Shown here: positions 37,314 through 39,694 of the stretch, piece after piece
How positions within the stretch are numbered: the first letter of the stretch is position 1
How the letters are laid out: each line of letters begins with the position of its first letter
Virus record (IMG/VR): IMGVR_UViG_3300043436_004340
Coordinates: 1 to 39,694 of that record
DNA length: 39,694 bases
Strand: one strand, 5' to 3'
DNA from: a virus
Notes under the pieces: model-generated
The model's input: the letters and a program-made list of their open reading frames with translations, nothing else
Told to the model about the DNA's origin: nothing
Database searches by the model: none
Position numbers and translations under genes: made by a program

Positions 37314-39694
37314 TGGCCGTACCAAAAGCATTCGTTAAATGCGTCAATGAAATCAAAGCCGTTGCTCCAGATGTGTTTAATGACGATCAAGCACTTGAAA
37401 TCCTCAAGCGACTCGATGAAAGATTTAAAGAGAAAAAGGCTGCTGCGCAAGGTCAAGCTGCTGAAAAGATTATTTTAGACGAGGCCAAAAAGATGGCCGG
37501 TGAGAATATCCTAGCCATTCAAATTGCCAAACGTAACCACGCCATTAACGTTGGTATAAAGTCTAAAATCAATAACTACCTGTCAAACTTTAAAGACCCT
37601 GTTGAAGGATTAGAAGCGTACCTTGCAGGAATTAACAAGGTCCGCGGCGGAGCAAGACTTTCTATTGACGCTCAGGGCAAAGGTCTAATGCTCGGGTATC
37701 TTGGTGGTATGGCAAACTCTCTTGATAAAGAGGGTTTGTGGGAAGTATTTGCTTCAGGAAAACTTGATAAAGAGATTGCTGCTGAAATGTGGGAAATCCG
37801 TGAGAACGGAAACCCTGGCGTAAGCGGATCTACTGAAGCTCAAAAGATTGCTGCCATAGTTCAAAAAACTCAGATTGATCTTGTCAATCGGCAAAACAAT
37901 GCAGGTGCTTTTATTAAAGCAAGGCCTGGTTACATTGTTCGGCAAAGCCATGACATGATTAAGATTCGAAGGGCTGGTTATGAAGCATGGAAAGAAACCA
38001 TTCTTCCATTGCTTGATAATGAAGCAACCTTTGGAACGGGCGACCCTGAAAAGATTCTTAAAGGGGCTTACGAAGCGTTAGGTTCTGGGATACACCATAG
38101 AGCTTCGGGGGCAGACCAGGGTGATAGTGGAGGTCACTTGTTTGGCTTCCATGGACCTGCCAACGTTGCTAAAAAAGCTAGTCAAAATCGAGTGCTTCAC
38201 TTTAATAGTGCCGACTCGTTTATGCAGTACAACGCCAAGTACGGAACCAAAAACCTGCGTGAGGCAATCCTTGCCGGTGTTGAACACGGTTCAAGGAACG
38301 TGGCTCTCATGGAAAACCTTGGAACAAACCCGCTTGCTTTGTTTGAGGGTATTGTATCTGACTTGCTTAAAGAGAACCGCGGTAACTTTGAAGTCCTTGA
38401 CAAACTCCGAGGTTCACGGCTCACAAACCTTTTTAAAGTAATTGACGGAACAACGCGCATTCCTGTTAATCCACACTCCGCAAGGATTGCTAACGGAGTT
38501 AGAATGCTTCAGACAATGTCAAAACTTGGCGGAGCCGTTATTTCTTCAATTTCAGATATTCCCACAATTGCCTCTGAACTTAGATACCAAGGCAAAGGTA
38601 TCTTTGAAAGTTATGGAGAAGCCTTAGGCGGACTATTCAGGGGCCGTGGTTCTGAAGAACAAAAAGAAATTGCAAGACTTATCGGCGTAGGTCTTGAAGG
38701 AATGATGGGCGACATCCATGGTCGTTTTAACACAGATGATTCTGTTGCAGGAAAAGCGGCAAGGCTAACTCAGACGTTCTTTAAGTGGAACGGTTTGTCT
38801 TGGTGGACTGACACCATGCGTACAACAACCGCCCTTGTCATGAGCAATCACTTAGGCGAACAAGCCAGCAAAGCAATTAACTTGCTAGACGCAGATACGC
38901 AACGAATCTTTGGCTTGTACAACATTGGAGAAGCTGAATGGAATTTTTTTAGAAAGACTGCGTTTGAGGGAGAAAACGGTTATAAGTACCTGACCCCTGA
39001 CAAACTTGACACAGCTGATAAAGCAGACCTTGAAAAAATAATCAAGGACCGCGGCGGTGTTGTTAATGAAAGAAATCTGCAACGTGAACTTGATCAAATC
39101 AGAACAAAGTTTCAGACGTACTTTCAAGACCGCGCTGATTATGCTGTTCCTCAACCTGGAGCCAGTGAACAAGCTACACTTATTATGGGCAGCAGACCGG
39201 GAACCGCTCTTGGTGAAGCTGCTCGGTTTATTGCTCAGTTTAAAGGATTTCCTTTGGCAGTGCTTATGCGCCCAGTTGCTCGTGAAGTTTATGGTAAAGG
39301 TGCGGATTCCATTGGTGAGGCTCTTAAAAATGGCAACGGTGAAATGGCATCTCTTGTTCACCTTATGGTAGCAACCACAGTTTTTGGTTATATGGCGGGA
39401 GTTACAAAAGACATTCTCAGGGGTAAAACGCCTCGTGATCCTAAAAACCCTAAAGTTCTTTTGGCTTCTCTTGCTCAAGGCGGTGGCTTTGGAATCTACG
39501 GAGACTTTTTGTTTGGAGAGTTTAGCAGGTACGGACGCTCTGCATTGTCAACAGCTGCAGGCCCTGTTCTTGGTCAAGTAGATGACATTGCCGAAATCTA
39601 CACTAAACTAAGAAATGGAGATGACGCTATGGCTCAAGTGTTTCGGACAGCATTAAATAACACACCCTATGCTAATCTGTTTTACACAAGAACC
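37313..39694 (+). CDS. Large internal virion (ejection) protein, truncated by the contig end
   Basis: Open to the end of the window (794 codons) and continued at 128-259, giving 837 residues. The N-terminus MAVPKAFVKCVNEIKAVAP is followed by helical, charged regions. Later come VRMLQTMSKLGGAVISSISD, TQTFFKWNGLSWWTDTMR and AARFIAQFKGFPLAVLMRP, segments typical of the largest podovirus core protein, which probably enters the host membrane during DNA ejection. Starts in a TAATG overlap with the preceding gene. Confidence 0.8.
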   Translation, partial: MAVPKAFVKCVNEIKAVAPDVFNDDQALEILKRLDERFKEKKAAAQGQAAEKIILDEAKKMAGENILAIQIAKRNHAINVGIKSKINNYLSNFKDPVEGLEAYLAGINKVRGGARLSIDAQGKGLMLGYLGGMANSLDKEGLWEVFASGKLDKEIAAEMWEIRENGNPGVSGSTEAQKIAAIVQKTQIDLVNRQNNAGAFIKARPGYIVRQSHDMIKIRRAGYEAWKETILPLLDNEATFGTGDPEKILKGAYEALGSGIHHRASGADQGDSGGHLFGFHGPANVAKKASQNRVLHFNSADSFMQYNAKYGTKNLREAILAGVEHGSRNVALMENLGTNPLALFEGIVSDLLKENRGNFEVLDKLRGSRLTNLFKVIDGTTRIPVNPHSARIANGVRMLQTMSKLGGAVISSISDIPTIASELRYQGKGIFESYGEALGGLFRGRGSEEQKEIARLIGVGLEGMMGDIHGRFNTDDSVAGKAARLTQTFFKWNGLSWWTDTMRTTTALVMSNHLGEQASKAINLLDADTQRIFGLYNIGEAEWNFFRKTAFEGENGYKYLTPDKLDTADKADLEKIIKDRGGVVNERNLQRELDQIRTKFQTYFQDRADYAVPQPGASEQATLIMGSRPGTALGEAARFIAQFKGFPLAVLMRPVAREVYGKGADSIGEALKNGNGEMASLVHLMVATTVFGYMAGVTKDILRGKTPRDPKNPKVLLASLAQGGGFGIYGDFLFGEFSRYGRSALSTAAGPVLGQVDDIAEIYTKLRNGDDAMAQVFRTALNNTPYANLFYTRT
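39568..39694. repeat. Terminal overlap, right copy
   Basis: Identical to bases 1-127. Removing one copy restores one uninterrupted reading frame across the join, consistent with a circular assembly. Confidence 0.95.

Noticed and set aside
36929-37456. 175-residue antisense frame spanning two ejection genes
   Set aside because: Spans a TAATG junction of two clear genes; Ser/Ala/Leu-rich shadow without a ribosome site.
38885-39478. 197-residue antisense frame over the large ejection protein
   Set aside because: Fully inside a well-supported gene, with low-complexity Ser/Lys/Phe composition and no leader.
1-39694. CRISPR array, insertion sequence, integrase or attachment site
   Set aside because: No regularly spaced repeat-spacer pattern, transposase or recombinase motif was seen on either strand.

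Overview
The window is a complete or nearly complete genome of a tailed, podovirus-type bacteriophage, deposited as a linearised circular contig. The first 127 bases are repeated exactly at the end, so the unique length is about 39,567 bp, and one gene (the large ejection protein) runs across the join. The virion module is T7-like: terminase, head-tail connector portal, scaffold, capsid, tail tubular proteins A and B, a GNAT-fold internal protein, three further internal/ejection proteins, and a tail fibre. I see no phage RNA polymerase, integrase or RecT-type recombinase, so the phage probably relies on host RNA polymerase and is probably virulent. The 3-TM holin and M15 endolysin fit a Gram-negative aquatic host. 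The host group cannot be fixed from the sequence.

Layout. Two long, tightly packed gene blocks diverge from a control region at about 20.8-22.45 kb and converge at about 5.43-5.70 kb. The rightward block (22.45 kb to the end, then 1-5473) holds packaging, head, tail, ejection, fibre and lysis genes, many joined by TAATG stop/start overlaps. The leftward block (20.81 down to 5.43 kb) holds early unknowns (a coiled-coil protein, DUF932, a histone-H1-like winged-helix protein), then nucleotide metabolism (methyltransferase, MazG-like pyrophosphohydrolase, dCMP deaminase, dNMP kinase, ThyA-family enzyme), then replication (family A DNA polymerase, VRR-NUC nuclease, probable ssDNA-binding protein, AEP-type primase, UvrD-like and SNF2-like helicases).

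Control region. About twenty ATTGG/CCAAT boxes fall in two clusters that share a duplicated module (21034-21175 and 22220-22345), one upstream of each block. Inverted repeats of the form TATTGGCC-9 nt-GGCCAATA and several perfect palindromes lie beside them. Between the clusters is a separate leftward unit: a winged-helix-like protein paralogous to the H1-like early protein, a coupled 32-residue membrane peptide, and a strong bidirectional terminator. Four promoter-like sites share a T(T/G)TACAA -35 element and 17-bp spacing. I regard this as a regulatory switch and/or replication origin.

The other main point is metabolic. The ThyA-family enzyme has Asp where thymidylate synthases have the dUMP-selecting Asn, as in T4 dCMP hydroxymethylase, and it sits with a dNMP kinase, a dCMP deaminase and a MazG-like enzyme. 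This suggests the phage may make a modified cytosine nucleotide.
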